A DNA stretch of 64,000 nt from Adineta steineri (taxonomy: Eukaryota > Rotifera > Eurotatoria > Adinetida > Adinetidae): assembly GCA_905250115.1 (NCBI GenBank), contig CAJNOI010000027.1:186001-250000 (forward strand). The letters run 5' to 3'. The notes under the pieces were generated by a model. It was not told the DNA's origin, did no database searches, and saw only the letters and a list, made by a program, of their open reading frames with translations. The position numbers were made by a program, and so were the translations under genes. Below are positions 26,558 to 40,940 of the stretch, one piece after another. Position 1 is the first letter of the stretch. Each line of letters opens with the position of its first letter.

Positions 26558-28447
26558 TTATTCATTATCACATAAACAATCTTCGATATCATCTAATGAA
26601 AAAGCTGAATCTTGTATTGATGAATACAATGCTTTAAGTAATTGTTCACTTTTTGGTCCAGCTAAGAAAACTCCACGTTGTATACCTGCTGCATCATAAC
26701 ATTTTAATGGTGCCCATTGAAGAAGACGTCTTTAAATAGATAAAAAAAACATTGTTCTTTTTATAAATAAAATATGTTACTAATTAAAAAAACATACGTA
26801 ATAGCTCGACATTCAGGACAATTATCTGAACGTGATGTAAATGTATTAGTAGCTGTTGTTTGAAGTGGTGGAATACTTGAAGATAAAGTATCATTTTGAG
26901 TTGAATTGTTAAGTAAAGAATTCGGTGACATTAGTGATGTTGGTTGTTGTTGCTGTTGTATATTTGCTGATACTGGAACTTGTTGAAATGATAAAGATTG
27001 ATCATTTAATGGATGAGAATGATGTAATGAAGATGTAATTGGAGGTGGAGGTAAAGGTATAGTTGGAGCAAATGTTGGAATAATATTAGTTGTCGTAGAA
27101 GGAACTGACGAAAACATAGGTTGAATATTAGGTTGTTGCGAAGATGATTGATTTGTGACTGATGTTGAACCCATCTGCTTAGAAGGAGATAATGGTGTTG
27201 TTGTTGTTGAAACTGGACGTGAAGGTATCTGACGATCACTACAAGAAAATATTTATCAAAATTTATCTACAAAATAGAAAAAAGTTTTTAACTAGTTGAA
27301 ATGAAATAAGGAAAAATTGTATTAATATTCTTACAAATATTGTCGATCAGTTGATCGACGTTCTATAAATAATCTATTAATAATCATTTATTCAAAAAAA
27401 ACAATCTTTGATTTACTATTTGAACTTCCTCGACGACTTCGACTGTGACCTAATGAATGAATTATATAAATTTTGAATAATATTTTTTTATAACTTTCTC
27501 ACGTTGACTTGAACGAGACCGGCGACTTCCTCTTTCACTTGATCGGCTTTCTATGAATTGTATTATTTTATGGTAAGAATTACCTAGAAATAACCCACTT
27601 ACTACGTCCTCGACTATGAGCTCGTTGATGTTCTCGTCTTGAACTGCGAGACGATCGACGACTTGAACGTAAGCTACGATCATGTGATTGACTCGCTAAG
27701 AATAAAATTATAGCACGTCAAATGTGTACTTCATTCTATTTCTATATTACTTCGTCCACGACTTGAACGTCGACTTTGTCGAGATAGACGAGATCCTCTC
27801 GATCTACTGCGACTTGCTATAATTTAAATAGATGGAAGAATACAACAATAAAAAGAAAATATGTCGATTAATACATTTTGAACGACGGTCATGACTTTTC
27901 GACATTCTTCTTTGATGTTTCTTTGTGTGTTTATGATGTAGAAAGTCTATCATAATTGAAAAAGACAAAAAAATATTTTTCTTTTATACGTAAACAATTG
28001 AATAATTGATTATATTTTGATACTAAATAACTCACGTTTATGATAATTATGTTCTTTTCGATATTGTCTTTCTCTTTTACCAAAATCATTTTCATGTAAC
28101 ACTATCGGATGATATAAGACACATCCACCATAGGACTGTTGAAAATGTGGTGGTACGATTGATACCGAATCTTTATATATATTTTCATCATAATTATTCA
28201 AATGAGGTGTGATAAAAGTTTTCATTTTTTTTCGATTAAATTGATTTCTATCTAAATGTGGTGTTTGTTCACACATGCCTGTTTGATTAATATGGTTAAT
28301 GAGTTGAGAAAGATGACATAGAGTTTGAACAAGATTTTCACTGTCATCAATCGACATAGGACTCTGTTGTTGACTTGATAAATCAATTGCTCTATAAAGT
28401 TCTTCCAATAAATGCAAAGCTGATTCTGCTGTATATTGAATCGACAT
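26558..28447 (-). CDS. unrecognised Arg/Ser-rich protein assembled from very small exons
   Basis: Nine exons join in phase (28447-28036, 27946-27875, 27816-27751, 27695-27603, 27550-27503, 27449-27417, 27362-27335, 27238-26798, 26729-26558), giving 454 residues. The first exon is mostly helical. Six exons of 28-93 nt then build a His/Lys-rich, then Arg/Ser-rich stretch with R-S and S-R dipeptides throughout. A Pro/Ser/Gln-rich exon follows. The C-terminus is conserved-looking, with C-P-E-C at its start and an acidic end (L-D-D-I-E-D-C-L-C-D-N-E). RS domains are typical of nuclear splicing-related factors. No RRM is present and I cannot name the family. Confidence 0.75.
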
Positions 28448-31351
28448 AATTCGAAATAATCAAAATAAAGAAAAAGAACACTAATCGACGTATTGTAATG
28501 AAAAGAAGAAAAAAAAAACCTTTTTTTTGTATTACTATTATTTTTATTTCGACTAAATTTTAGTATGAGGCGCCAATCAAGCACGGGATCTTTTGTTTAG
28601 TGTTTCCTAATATTATTTACATTGTAACTTAGTTCAAAAAAACAATATTAATGACAAAACAATAATATCATACTATCAACACCAATACTAAAGGCTTAAT
28701 GCAATAGTAGTAGATAAGTGAATAATAATAATCGCATTGTTTTTCTTTTAGTTTCAAAAAAAACTTTCACATGTCGAAAAAAATAACTTTTTATATTGAA
28801 TGATTTCTATTGCAAAAGTGATTATTAGGATTTAGGATTGTACATTATTTTGCTGATTTTTTTGTAATGAGAAAAACAATATGTTACTATCGCAGTCAGT
28901 ATTCTTCAACAGTAGGACGTTTTGTTGACATAGAGTAGCTTCGAATATATAGGCCTCACAAGATATATCTATATCTGTCCTATTATCTCTTATTTTCTTT
29001 CTGTTTGTTTCTCTCGTATTTTCCTTGTATTAATAATCGTACATATTCTTAATACCTCGATTCTATCTATGATTGATTCGATATGAAAATGGCACGTATA
29101 AAAGATAACAAGTTTAATTATTCATTATGAAACAAAAGTATCTAAACATATTATTCATTGGCTAAGTACAAATCATCCACTAAATTTGTTAATAGTTCTC
29201 CGCCAATTATGCGCAAAACCTTTATTCCATCATCATCATCATCTCGATCTTATTCTAGGCTTAATGATCTTTCACCAAATGTATATGCTATTACAATTAT
29301 CATCTTTTTTGCTACATGGATATTTAAAAGAACAACGTATGTAAATAAATCTTTATACTAAAGTCCATTTAGGTTCAATTTCATATATATAACATGTGAC
29401 GCATTCTATTTATCTTTCTTGAACAAAAAATAAGAATATGATTTCGATTGAATCTATATTGATTTTTTGCTAACTAAACAAGCAAATCACATTGTATTTG
29501 TTTGTTTACTTTTAATTATACTTCGTTCATAAAATATTTCTTATTTATTTTTTACATACATGTAACCTTAGAGAGTATTCAAACAAAAAAAAAGAAGTTC
29601 GACATAGGTACATTAAATAATAAATTATTATCATTACCATTAATCAAAATATATTTTATTATTATTACACATATATATAATTCGCTATCAATTACGATCA
29701 AGATGACGTATATTTTATGGTTGATCGATTTTTTTCTTCATCAGTATATAGGTTCTTGATTGATATTCAGTAGAGACATTTCGAAGTGATTTTAACATTT
29801 ATTTGATCAAAATATTTTTTTGTTTTGGAAAAGCAAATCATGATATCGATCGATAGTAACAATGTTAATACGAAGAAAAAGTAGGTTCAACAATAATTTG
29901 TTATTATTAAAGACATTATTCTCTATATCGTGACAACAGAAAACAATTTAGTTTATTAAATTATGTTCTGGTAGAAACGCCCTTAACGTACCTTTATTTT
30001 GTTTTTCCTTTTGAAAAGTACATTGTTCACCAGACTAGATTTATACGATGAATCAAATGATTACTAGCCTATATATAAAATATTCCCTACTATCTGTCTC
30101 ATTCTATGTGTACATGTGTCGATTCTTTATTTTTTCTTTCAAATGTTATTGTATAGGTACGCAAATAGTAGAAATAGTATTCTCTTTTCTTTCTTCTTCT
30201 AAATTTTGTTCGACAAAAGATGATATATATAGATATATAGATACATAATGTATGAAAGTAATTCTTTACTTTGACATATTTATGTTCATAGATGAATAAT
30301 GAAAGACAACTTGTGATAGTTTATCATACAGGTAAATAAATAAATTTCATAGGAATTAGATTTAAATAAATGAGATAAAGAAGAAAATCTGACGTCAGTA
30401 TCTTATTAGATAAGATGAATATATAATTGAGACCGATAAGATGATTGGAATATATGATGAAAAGACTATTGAAGTAGAAATATAAAACGACGTCATGATT
30501 ATCATTCTTTTTTAATGCGTGAATGAATAAAAGTAAAGTAATGTCTTATTCATTCTTCGAGATTGCTGTTCATTATATGTGAAATAATGGCATTCCACGA
30601 GAATACCTTTTTCTTTTCTCTTTTTTTTTCCATTTACTCTCTTGTTCTCGTAACTCACGTCATGACTTTCCTCTAATACGAAACAACAACAATAACAATT
30701 AGAAGAACAAAGGTATTTTTAAACTATTGTATAAAAACATTGCTTGACGAACATTTTACCTCTGTGTTTTCTTTCAATTTCACCTCTTAGATTGTTTCTT
30801 CTTGTTCGACACTTTAAACGACACGATCTTTTTCCTTTCTTTTTTCTTTTAAGAGAAGTGCTAGAATCTATGAGTTCATTAGAAAAACATACAAAAGAAA
30901 AGCTTTTCTCGACAACCGATGTGTATATACACTAGATTGATGGAAATATGAAAAAAAAGAAAAAAAAGCAGAATAAAAGCTTAAGTATTTAGTTGATGTT
31001 TAGTCTATGAAAAAAGGTCGAGAGAATTCTATTTTGAGAATATTAGAAAATGAGTATTTCTCGCTATATTTAGTCAAATCTAATGCAATGATAAGCGTAG
31101 GATAATACATTTATCATAAAACGAAAATATTCTTTTAATAGATGCTATTCATAAAAATTTGTTACACACAAAATAATAATAGATTTTCTCTTAAAAAGAA
31201 ATTTACGTCGTCTAATATTTGACTCTATTCATTCAAATAGACAATTTTTCAGTTGTCATACTTCTACTTTCTAAAAAAATTATTTTCAAGATTTCTAATT
31301 TTCTTTTGTAATTATTTTAGTGTAACGTATTTTATACGTAAAATCATTAAT
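28448..31351. other. long intergenic region, no firm gene
   Basis: About 2.9 kb of A+T-rich sequence with T-runs. A short frame beginning ATG at 29209 (M-R-K-T-F-I-P, then a Ser run) ends at a GTATAT donor-like site near 29281 and could be an isolated first exon, but nothing joins to it convincingly. The right end should hold the kinase promoter. Confidence 0.5.
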
Positions 31352-32998
<1,647 letters not shown>

Positions 32999-34936
32999 AA
33001 GAAAACAATAGATTTTATTTTTTTATTTATACAGATGTTTCATTATTTGTTGTGAATCTCTTCTTCATTTTCTTTCTTCTTCTTCTTCTGTCAATTGTAC
33101 ACTAAATTAATTTGTGTTACCGACAATATGTAAGCAAAGCAATTTAGAAATATTTTTTTTCTTTCCGATTTATATTAACAAATGCAAATTTAAAACGAGA
33201 CAATTTTTTTTATTAATAATATAAGATAGACAATTTCATATTTATTTTCTTTATACTATTAAGTATTTTCTTATGAAAATAGGCTTTTGCATTATTGTTG
33301 ATGGAGAATTCCTTCCGATTCTTAGCGTTTATAATTGCTGTTTATCTTTGGAATGTTAGGCATGGATGATAATTTTCATTCTGACAGAAATAGTCTTGTT
33401 TTGATGAAGAATTCTTTTCTATAGAAAATATTGCTTTTAGAAATTACTTTTTTCGGTCAAGTATTAGAGTACATAATTATCATAGGTTAAAGAAAAAGAA
33501 CAGATGAATATAATTAGAAATAATAGTCATATCAAATATATTGTTTCTTAAAACAATTAGATCAACTAATTGATTCCTACGAAAAGTCTCACATAGATTT
33601 GTATTGAAAATAAGATGGTTGAGGAATACTTTGAATGTATAATAGAATGTGTATGTTCGATATGATAAAGCTGTTATTATTTCTTTTTCTAAATAAAAAT
33701 ACCAATAATATTTGCTAAACTATTTTTGAATTGAAATATAACTGATTTATAAAAGTAATAAACATGCTGTGATTGACAAAAGAATCAAAAGATTTCAATA
33801 CAAATTTGAGAGAAGGGATTATCAATATATATTAAAGTATTAATGCAAATGTATGGACGAAAAACAACTGTGTACCAACAACAATAAACTTTTTTTTTTA
33901 ATTAGGATAAGTAGACTTCTAATATTGATTCATTCTTTTCATAATCGAAACTATGCAAAAATCTTCTAAAGCATTTATAAACATAATGCGAATATCATTT
34001 CTCTTCGTACGATATCAAATATTACGCTTGTATAATGACTTATCTTTTCGAATTGCTTGTAGTAATTATATTAAAGACATTTGATTATATTAGATGGAGA
34101 GAATCGGTGATTTTATTCCAAAAAACACGAGTATATATAGGTGGAATAGATAAAGAGGAGGATTTGCCGAGAAGTTTCTTCTCTTTATTAAGTTCAGGAA
34201 GAAAGATTGACAATGGATCGAGGTCCAAAAAAGTGACACAGATACATAAGTACTTGAAGTACGAAAGAGAAGCAAAATATAACTATGTAACATTACTGAT
34301 ATTCTTTTTAAAAGTTTTCCAAGTTACAAAAAAAAACTCATCAGTAAATACTTCAATAAAATGACACGAAATTATAAGCATTTAGGAAGATTATTTCAAA
34401 TGTCTAAAGCATGATGACTGGTATTTCAAATGATTATTATTAACGGAAACGTCAGTGGTAGGAGTAAATCTTTCAAACGTCAGTTATAGTACTTGAAAAG
34501 TTTTTAAAATTTATTCACTAATCAGCTTACATCTTTATTCTTCTATTGTATATAATACGGAAAATCATTTATTTTTTCACGTGTGCCAGATTATATTAAA
34601 AATAAAACTTAAGATATTTTCTGAAATGTTAAAGTATGAATAGAAATACTAAAAAAGTTGAAAATTTATTATTTGTTATTTTTATCATCATTTCAAAAAT
34701 ATTTAATAAAAAAGTATGTCAATCAATTCGAGTAAATACATACGAAATGATTATTATTCTATGAGAAAGAAAAAGCGTTTCTATCAAAAAAGATTGTTTT
34801 TATTTTTACTGATGTCTTTTGAAACACATCTAAACATCATTTTTTTTGGATTGACAGAAAAAAAAAGAAAAGAAATTTGAGATTTAAACACACACACACA
34901 CACATCGATGTAACAATTTCAAACAAATATTTTTTT
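32999..34936. other. intergenic; CA-repeat at 34888-34904
   Basis: Non-coding A+T-rich sequence with a short (CA)n run. An open frame at 34035-34364 is judged chance because it lacks splice signals, a recognisable domain and the window's codon pattern. Confidence 0.5.
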
Positions 34937-36451
34937 TCATGGACTGTCTTTGCCTTGTATAAATGCATTTGATATTGTTTTTTTCTTCGTAAATCGTTTT
35001 TTCTTTTCCCATTCAATTGTATCTAATTGAAGTTTAGTGAGATGTGATAATTTATTTAATAAATCTTGAGGACAATTAGTAAATGGATCCGCATATTCAT
35101 AATTTTCTATAAAAAATAGAAATTAATAAAAATCTTCTTCTTATTTTTTTATAAATTACCTCGAGAATGTGTTAATTTTTCTAAATGAATCCGTGATCGT
35201 GCATTTTGATGCAGATTTCTATTCGTCTGTTGTGATGATACATATGCTGTTGCCATTGATTGTTGTTTTGTTGGACGAATTGTCGAAGATAGATTGGATT
35301 TAAATCGTTCAGCTGTTATTAATAAACTATTAGATGAGGGTGGTTCAACTATTGTTCTTTGTCGAAGAGTATTTCCATTTGCTGCTGTACTTCGATAAGT
35401 AAATACAGATGAATTTGCTTGAAGATGACTACTAGTACTCATTGTCATTTGATTCGAAGGAATCGATATATCACCTGTAGGTGGAACAATTATTGGAGAA
35501 TCATGATGAACTATTCGACGTTCTACAATATGATAAATAATGGACATACATACACGTGAAATTTACAAATCAATACTATATGGTAAGAAAAAAGAAAAGA
35601 TAAAGAAAAAGAGAGTTCTCTTTATTTTTTTTTATTGCTGTTTGCCTGACTTCTCGACAGTCTGTGTACGTTTTATTTCTCAACATTTAACATTGTCAGT
35701 TTTTCTTCTTACTCGATTGCATTCGGGTTGCCTCGTCAAATCATTCTCTTTTCTAACCATTACCACTCAATGTATTCTTTATTCTCTTTCTCTCTTTCTC
35801 TCAAAACTACATATGTTAAAAAATATAATTAAAATATTTAAATAAATCGTATAAAAAGAACAAGAAAAATCATTCTAATCCTATATAGATTTTTTAATTA
35901 AAATTTACTTTGCCCTTCTATCTTTAATATTGGACTTAATCTTATTGGTGATGAAGATTGTGGAATTTTACAAGACATATTTGTATTCGTCGTTGATAAA
36001 GATGAATGTTTACTTGACATTTGTGAATTCGATATTGAACCATTACTAGCTTCTATATATTTAATAGAAATTAAATGGAAGGGTTTTTTTCTTCTTTTTC
36101 TTACGTTCTTTGGATAATTTAAAAATCATTACACTATCATTAATATAATTTAAACGTTGGGTATGTTTATTATTTGTTGAATTAACAAGTGTTTTGAATG
36201 ATGAAACATAACGTTTTGGTGGTACAAGTAGTTCCGGTACATCTAAATGCATATATGTATATTAAATAGTATTATATAAATATCTATACTTTATTATACC
36301 TTGTCGTGTAATACGAATTGCTGATGTAGATGATGAAAGAACAAATGAATTAACAAGTTTTTCATCGAAAAATTGATTTCGTGATAATAAATGTCGATCA
36401 TGTTTTTTAATATGAGATATTGATCGACGTTGAGGATCGGTTGGTGAAATT
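34937..36451 (-). CDS. unrecognised Ser/Thr-rich protein, 5' end not resolved
   Basis: Five exons join in phase: 36451-36300, 36242-36105, 36052-35909, 35522-35160, 35106-34937. About 320 residues are visible, with stop at 34937-34939. The first exon seen needs two bases from an upstream exon that I could not find. The protein is mainly disordered and polar. A short segment D-V-P-E-L-L-V-P-P-K-R-Y stands out, and the C-terminus is a basic helix (L-D-T-I-E-W-E-K-K-K-R). No domain is recognised. The joined frames and clean splice sites make it a real gene. Confidence 0.65.
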
Positions 36452-36769
36452 CTATTAAAATAAAAAAAAGAAGTAAGATATTATATAATAATCTATACAA
36501 TTAAGAATGTAAACACTTTAAAATTTCTTTTACTGATGAATTTTGCAAGAATAGATTTCAATTCAATGAATGAAATAGGAACTTGATCAATCCATTAAAT
36601 TATAATAATTATTCATGTCTGCAGATATTCGTATCATATTTAATCAGTAGAGAAGAAAAAGCATCTTTGTTATTGTATATGATCCTTCGCGTTGTTATGC
36701 ACTTTATTAAAGTAGACACTGTATTTTATTCTATCAAAAGAACTATTTCAAACACTTATCAATAGAAAA

Positions 36770-36806
<37 letters not shown>

Positions 36807-37541
36807 AAATGATCTAGTATCAATAGCAAGTTTTTGATGCTTTAGGTAAAAAGAATTTTCTTGTTTGTTCGATTAATTAAAGTTATAAATTGAACATATA
36901 ATATGAATAAATACGTTACATGTAGATATATTTTTATAAAAGGAACAGGTGATTTTGTTTTCCTAGTATTTGATTACTTAATTAAGCAAGAACAGAATGG
37001 TTGATAGAATCTATTCTTTTCTAATATTTTTGTTTTTAATATGATACTTTAGTTTTGATAGAAGGAAAAAACTATATTGATTCGAAAGAAATACTTGTAT
37101 TGGAAATAAAATCATATATTTCGCTATGTTGAATAATCCTATAATTAAATACTGATAATAATTTGATCGGAATTTTATGTTTTTAATCGCTTCATAACAC
37201 TTCTGATTTTTTATAATACATAACTTTCTAGAGATAAAAATAGTTCATCTACATCTTTCAGATGGCGCTGGTTTCTAGTGCAATTCAAAGAAGATACTTT
37301 TAAACTTTATTGATTAATAATTAATAATAGAATCTTTATCGATATTATTACATCTTTTCAATTCATATAATAAAATATATCATATTCTTTTCTATTTGGA
37401 TGGAAAAATAATCCAATCAGAATCAACTTCATAAGTTTGTCTATTCAACCACTTTTCGATTCGTTCTTTTTTTCGTATTCATTATATTTAGTATTTATAT
37501 TTAGTGGGTACGTGTGTGTCTTATTAAATATTATTTTAACT
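36452..37541. other. intergenic with GA microsatellite
   Basis: Contains a (GA)n run at about 36773-36800. It should hold the missing first exon of the minus-strand gene and the promoter of the plus-strand GTPase-like gene. Neither is clear. Confidence 0.5.
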
Positions 37542-38970
37542 ATGACATCTGAAAATTCTACTCCACCTGCCACAGAAGAAATTCGTTTACTTCTTATCGG
37601 TCCGCCTAAAACTGGTCAATCGTCTATTGCAAATATTCTTGCTGGTTCAAATGTTTTTCCTGTTGGCGCATCAAGTTCAGTTGATTCTGCAACACCAACA
37701 ACGCAATCAAGACATTTTACTAATAAAAAAATTCTTGTTGGCAAACATTTACTTATTGTAGATGCTCCTGTATGTTTTTACAAATTAAAAAATAACAAAA
37801 AATATATAAGATATTTTCTATTCTAGCCTTTATTTATATTAAAAGATTCAACATCAAATGAACAAGATATGAGACGACTTGCTAAATGTGTGGCACTCGT
37901 TAGTCCCGGTCCACATGCAATTTTTCTTATACTAAGTTGCGACGATGCAAAAAATGAACGATTTGATATGAAACAAATTGTAACGACTGTATTTGGTAAG
38001 GAATAAGTCTTTAGTTTATAAATAGTCATTACACATTCTTATAAAAATTCAGTTTTTGAAAATCTATCATTCAGCTTTATTAAACTTGTTTTTCAAGCAC
38101 TATCGTTAATGTCAATAGAGAAGTGTAACTATCAATAGTTCCGTTTAGAGTTGTTCGCTAAGATTAAAAAGTTTGACTTACAGATATACATGTCGACTAA
38201 AATTGTATCATATTACTCATAAGGAACGTGTCTGACATATATGTAATTACGAACGATCCACAGAAAATTATATTGAAGTTTTCGAATAGCGCTGTTAAAC
38301 GATAATGTCTTATTCCAATGTAACTTCTTTCCAGATATGCTTATTCGAGTTTATTTTAGTTGATATATTTACTGAGCTTTCTAATTTTAGAAGAAAGAGA
38401 AAAAAAACTGAATTAATTATATGCACGTGATTAAAACTATTACCATATTCTATTTTAGGTGCCGAAGCCTTAGATCAATCGATAGTTGTTTTTTCATTTA
38501 TTGATCGTCTGCAACGAAAAGGAATTTCAGTTGATGATTGGATAAATAAAGAATGTAAACAACAAGCATTACTCGAAGCATGTGGTCATCGTTATTTAGT
38601 TATTGATTCATCACACAATGATCAAAATAAACATATAGAATTTCTCAATCGTTCATTAGCAATGTTAAATGAATTATGGAAACGTGAACGAATATTTAAA
38701 TCGAAAATGTTTGACGACATTGAACAAGAAATTCAACGACAAGAAAAAAATCGTTGGGATTTATTTCAAAAGAAATATGCGAATAATTTTCATGGTTCAG
38801 AAAAATCATTTCGTTTACTTTTACGTGAACATATGCGTGATGAATTAGAAAGAGAACCTATTATAGCTGAAGCTGATTATCTTGTTGTTGAAAAATATTT
38901 ACAACCTATCATTAAATCATTATTACAAGAAGTTGCACGTTATCTTGAAGAAGAAATTGCTAGTACTTAA
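37542..38970 (+). CDS. GIMAP/AIG1-family protein with degenerate GTP-binding motifs
   Basis: Exons 37542-37769, 37827-37995 and 38459-38970 give 302 residues. The AIG1 domain is recognised by S-N-E-Q-D-M-R-R-L near residue 85, C-V-A-L-V-S-P-G-P-H-A and a C-terminal charged helical region. The P-loop is G-P-P-K-T-G-Q-S-S (residues 20-28), so the catalytic Lys of G-x4-G-K-S is Gln. The switch-2 motif D-T-P-G reads D-A-P-P. AIG1 GTPases oligomerise on membranes and act in survival and immunity in vertebrates and plants. With both motifs altered, this member probably binds GTP poorly. Intron 2 is 463 bp, unusually long here. Confidence 0.85.
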
Positions 38971-39642
38971 ATCGAACAATATTTATACAAAAAAAAAAAT
39001 AAACATAAATTTTATCCTTGCAATTACATTTTTCTTTTTGTTCTTTTTTTGTTTCATTTGTCAATGTATAACAGTAAATCTCAATAGATTCGATCGATCG
39101 AACTGCTTTTGTTTTATTTTATGAAACCTATCCGAGCAAGAAATATGGATGTTGAGTATTTTTATAGAAGATTCTTAAGTGTATTTATCTAATTAGCATA
39201 TGAGGTTTATTCTTCCCAAAAAAGAAATCTATTCAATAGTGACTATAAACTAAATCATATAGATAACTTACATAGCCGATGAACTGAAGAAAACATTCGT
39301 AGTAGCAATTGTCATTGTTTATAATAATCGTTGTGACGATTTCTATTCGTTTATTATTATTCGTAGCAGTCAATACGTATAATTAAAAAATAACAATCAT
39401 ACACTTTGACACTATTCGTGATTAAAATAATAGATGAAAAGACGATGAAATATATACAGTTGAAAGAAAAAGTAAAAATGAATATATATATATTTTTTCA
39501 TAAAGAATATGCTTGTTAAGAAGAAGAAAAAAGAAATAAAAAAGTATAGAGTATGATTGTCGTTGTTATTGACATGTAGACATAATTTTATTTCATTTAA
39601 AAGGTCTCTTTTAAATCGATTTTTGTAGATTTATCAAACATC
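38971..39642. other. intergenic, no gene seen
   Basis: A+T-rich spacer between the GIMAP-like gene and mS23. Confidence 0.6.
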
Positions 39643-40693
39643 ATGAGTCGACTTTGGAAAATCGGCTCAATCTTTTCTCGTGTATCAGGTATGATCGAAG
39701 GTGGACATTTAAAAACTACAGATATACCTATTTGGTATTCGATTTATAAACGTTTTCCACCAATACGTGAACCAAGATATTTATCTTTAACTGAAGGTGA
39801 TATACCAAAAGCTTACAATCCACCTAAATTATTATATAATGAAGATATAATAAGACAAGCTTATTATGAAGATGTTGATGATGGTGAAATAATAAAATTG
39901 AAGAATAATGATAGAAAATCACGTTCACAAGTATTTATTGATGAATATTTTAAATTAAAATCAAAACAAACAACGCCTACTTCGCACACAAAATTATTTC
40001 GATTAACCTTAGAATATTTACAACAACATGGACATCCAATTATGTTTAAAATAGGTATTAAAAATAAACTTATTTATTTATTTAAATAAAAATATTTATG
40101 CACTATTAAAATATCAATTTTCTTAAATTCAAGGTAGTGAAGACAAATATCCCGAAATCACATCGGAATCAAATGAAGCAACTAAATCAATTGATAAGAA
40201 CAATGAACAAATACAAAATCTATCTGTCGATACATTTGAAACGGAATGGGAACGTAATCATAGCGAAGGTTATTTCCCATTAGGTAAAAATACATATCAA
40301 TATCGTCGACTTCAACCTCATCGTGTTCAAACATCATTTGGTGAACAAGCTGTGAGTGATTCGGGTATTGCTCATCGTCGTACAGATGGTTATGTACATT
40401 CAACTGTACGTGGTGATGAAGTTAGACAAGTAGATAATACATATATGCCAGGTGAAAGTTTACAACCATTAACACCACCAACATTTATTCAACAAAATAT
40501 GCTTCGACATGGCAAAGTACACAATGTATTTACACGTGAACAATATGAAAAAGATCCATTTTTAAATTTACAAGATCGAGTGAAAAAATTAGAATATTAC
40601 AAACAACCACCACTACATAACAAAGTTTTTAAAAGAAAATTTAAAGCAAAGAAATTTCTTGTTGATATACCTGGAATTTACGATAAAAAATAG
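39643..40693 (+). CDS. MRPS23: mitochondrial small ribosomal subunit protein mS23, long C-terminal extension
   Basis: Exons 39643-40054 and 40134-40693 give 323 residues. The N-terminus matches mS23: G-S-I-F-S-R, then P-I-W-Y-S-I-Y, then F-P-P-I-R-E-P. mS23 is a structural protein of the mitochondrial 28S subunit. Human mS23 is about 190 residues; this one adds roughly 150 residues rich in Tyr, Arg and Gln, which remain in frame and end in a basic stretch. Acceptor AG 39627-39628 lies 14 nt before the ATG. The FANCL gene starts 247 bp downstream on the same strand and may share the transcript. Confidence 0.82.
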
Positions 40694-40940
40694 ATTTCAT
40701 TCAGATTTTGTCTTTTGTTGTTTTTTTCTTACAAAAAATACATATTATATCATAGGAATGATTGTTCTCATAATTTAGAAATTAATGTGTATATTAAAGA
40801 TATTGACTATAATTTCGAAAGATTAATCAGATTGTATGCATTATACAAACAAAGAATGTACGGAAATCAGTAAAGAATTTTGTATCTATTAAAATTATAA
40901 TCCGATCGATTTCAAATGATATGATTCATTTAATTTAGAT

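Noticed and set aside
34035-34364. 109-codon open frame on the plus strand
   Set aside because: No domain, no splice or leader signals and a composition like intergenic DNA; a few chance frames of this size are expected in 64 kb.
36773-36800. GA-repeat as possible regulatory element
   Set aside because: A plain dinucleotide microsatellite with no evidence of promoter function.
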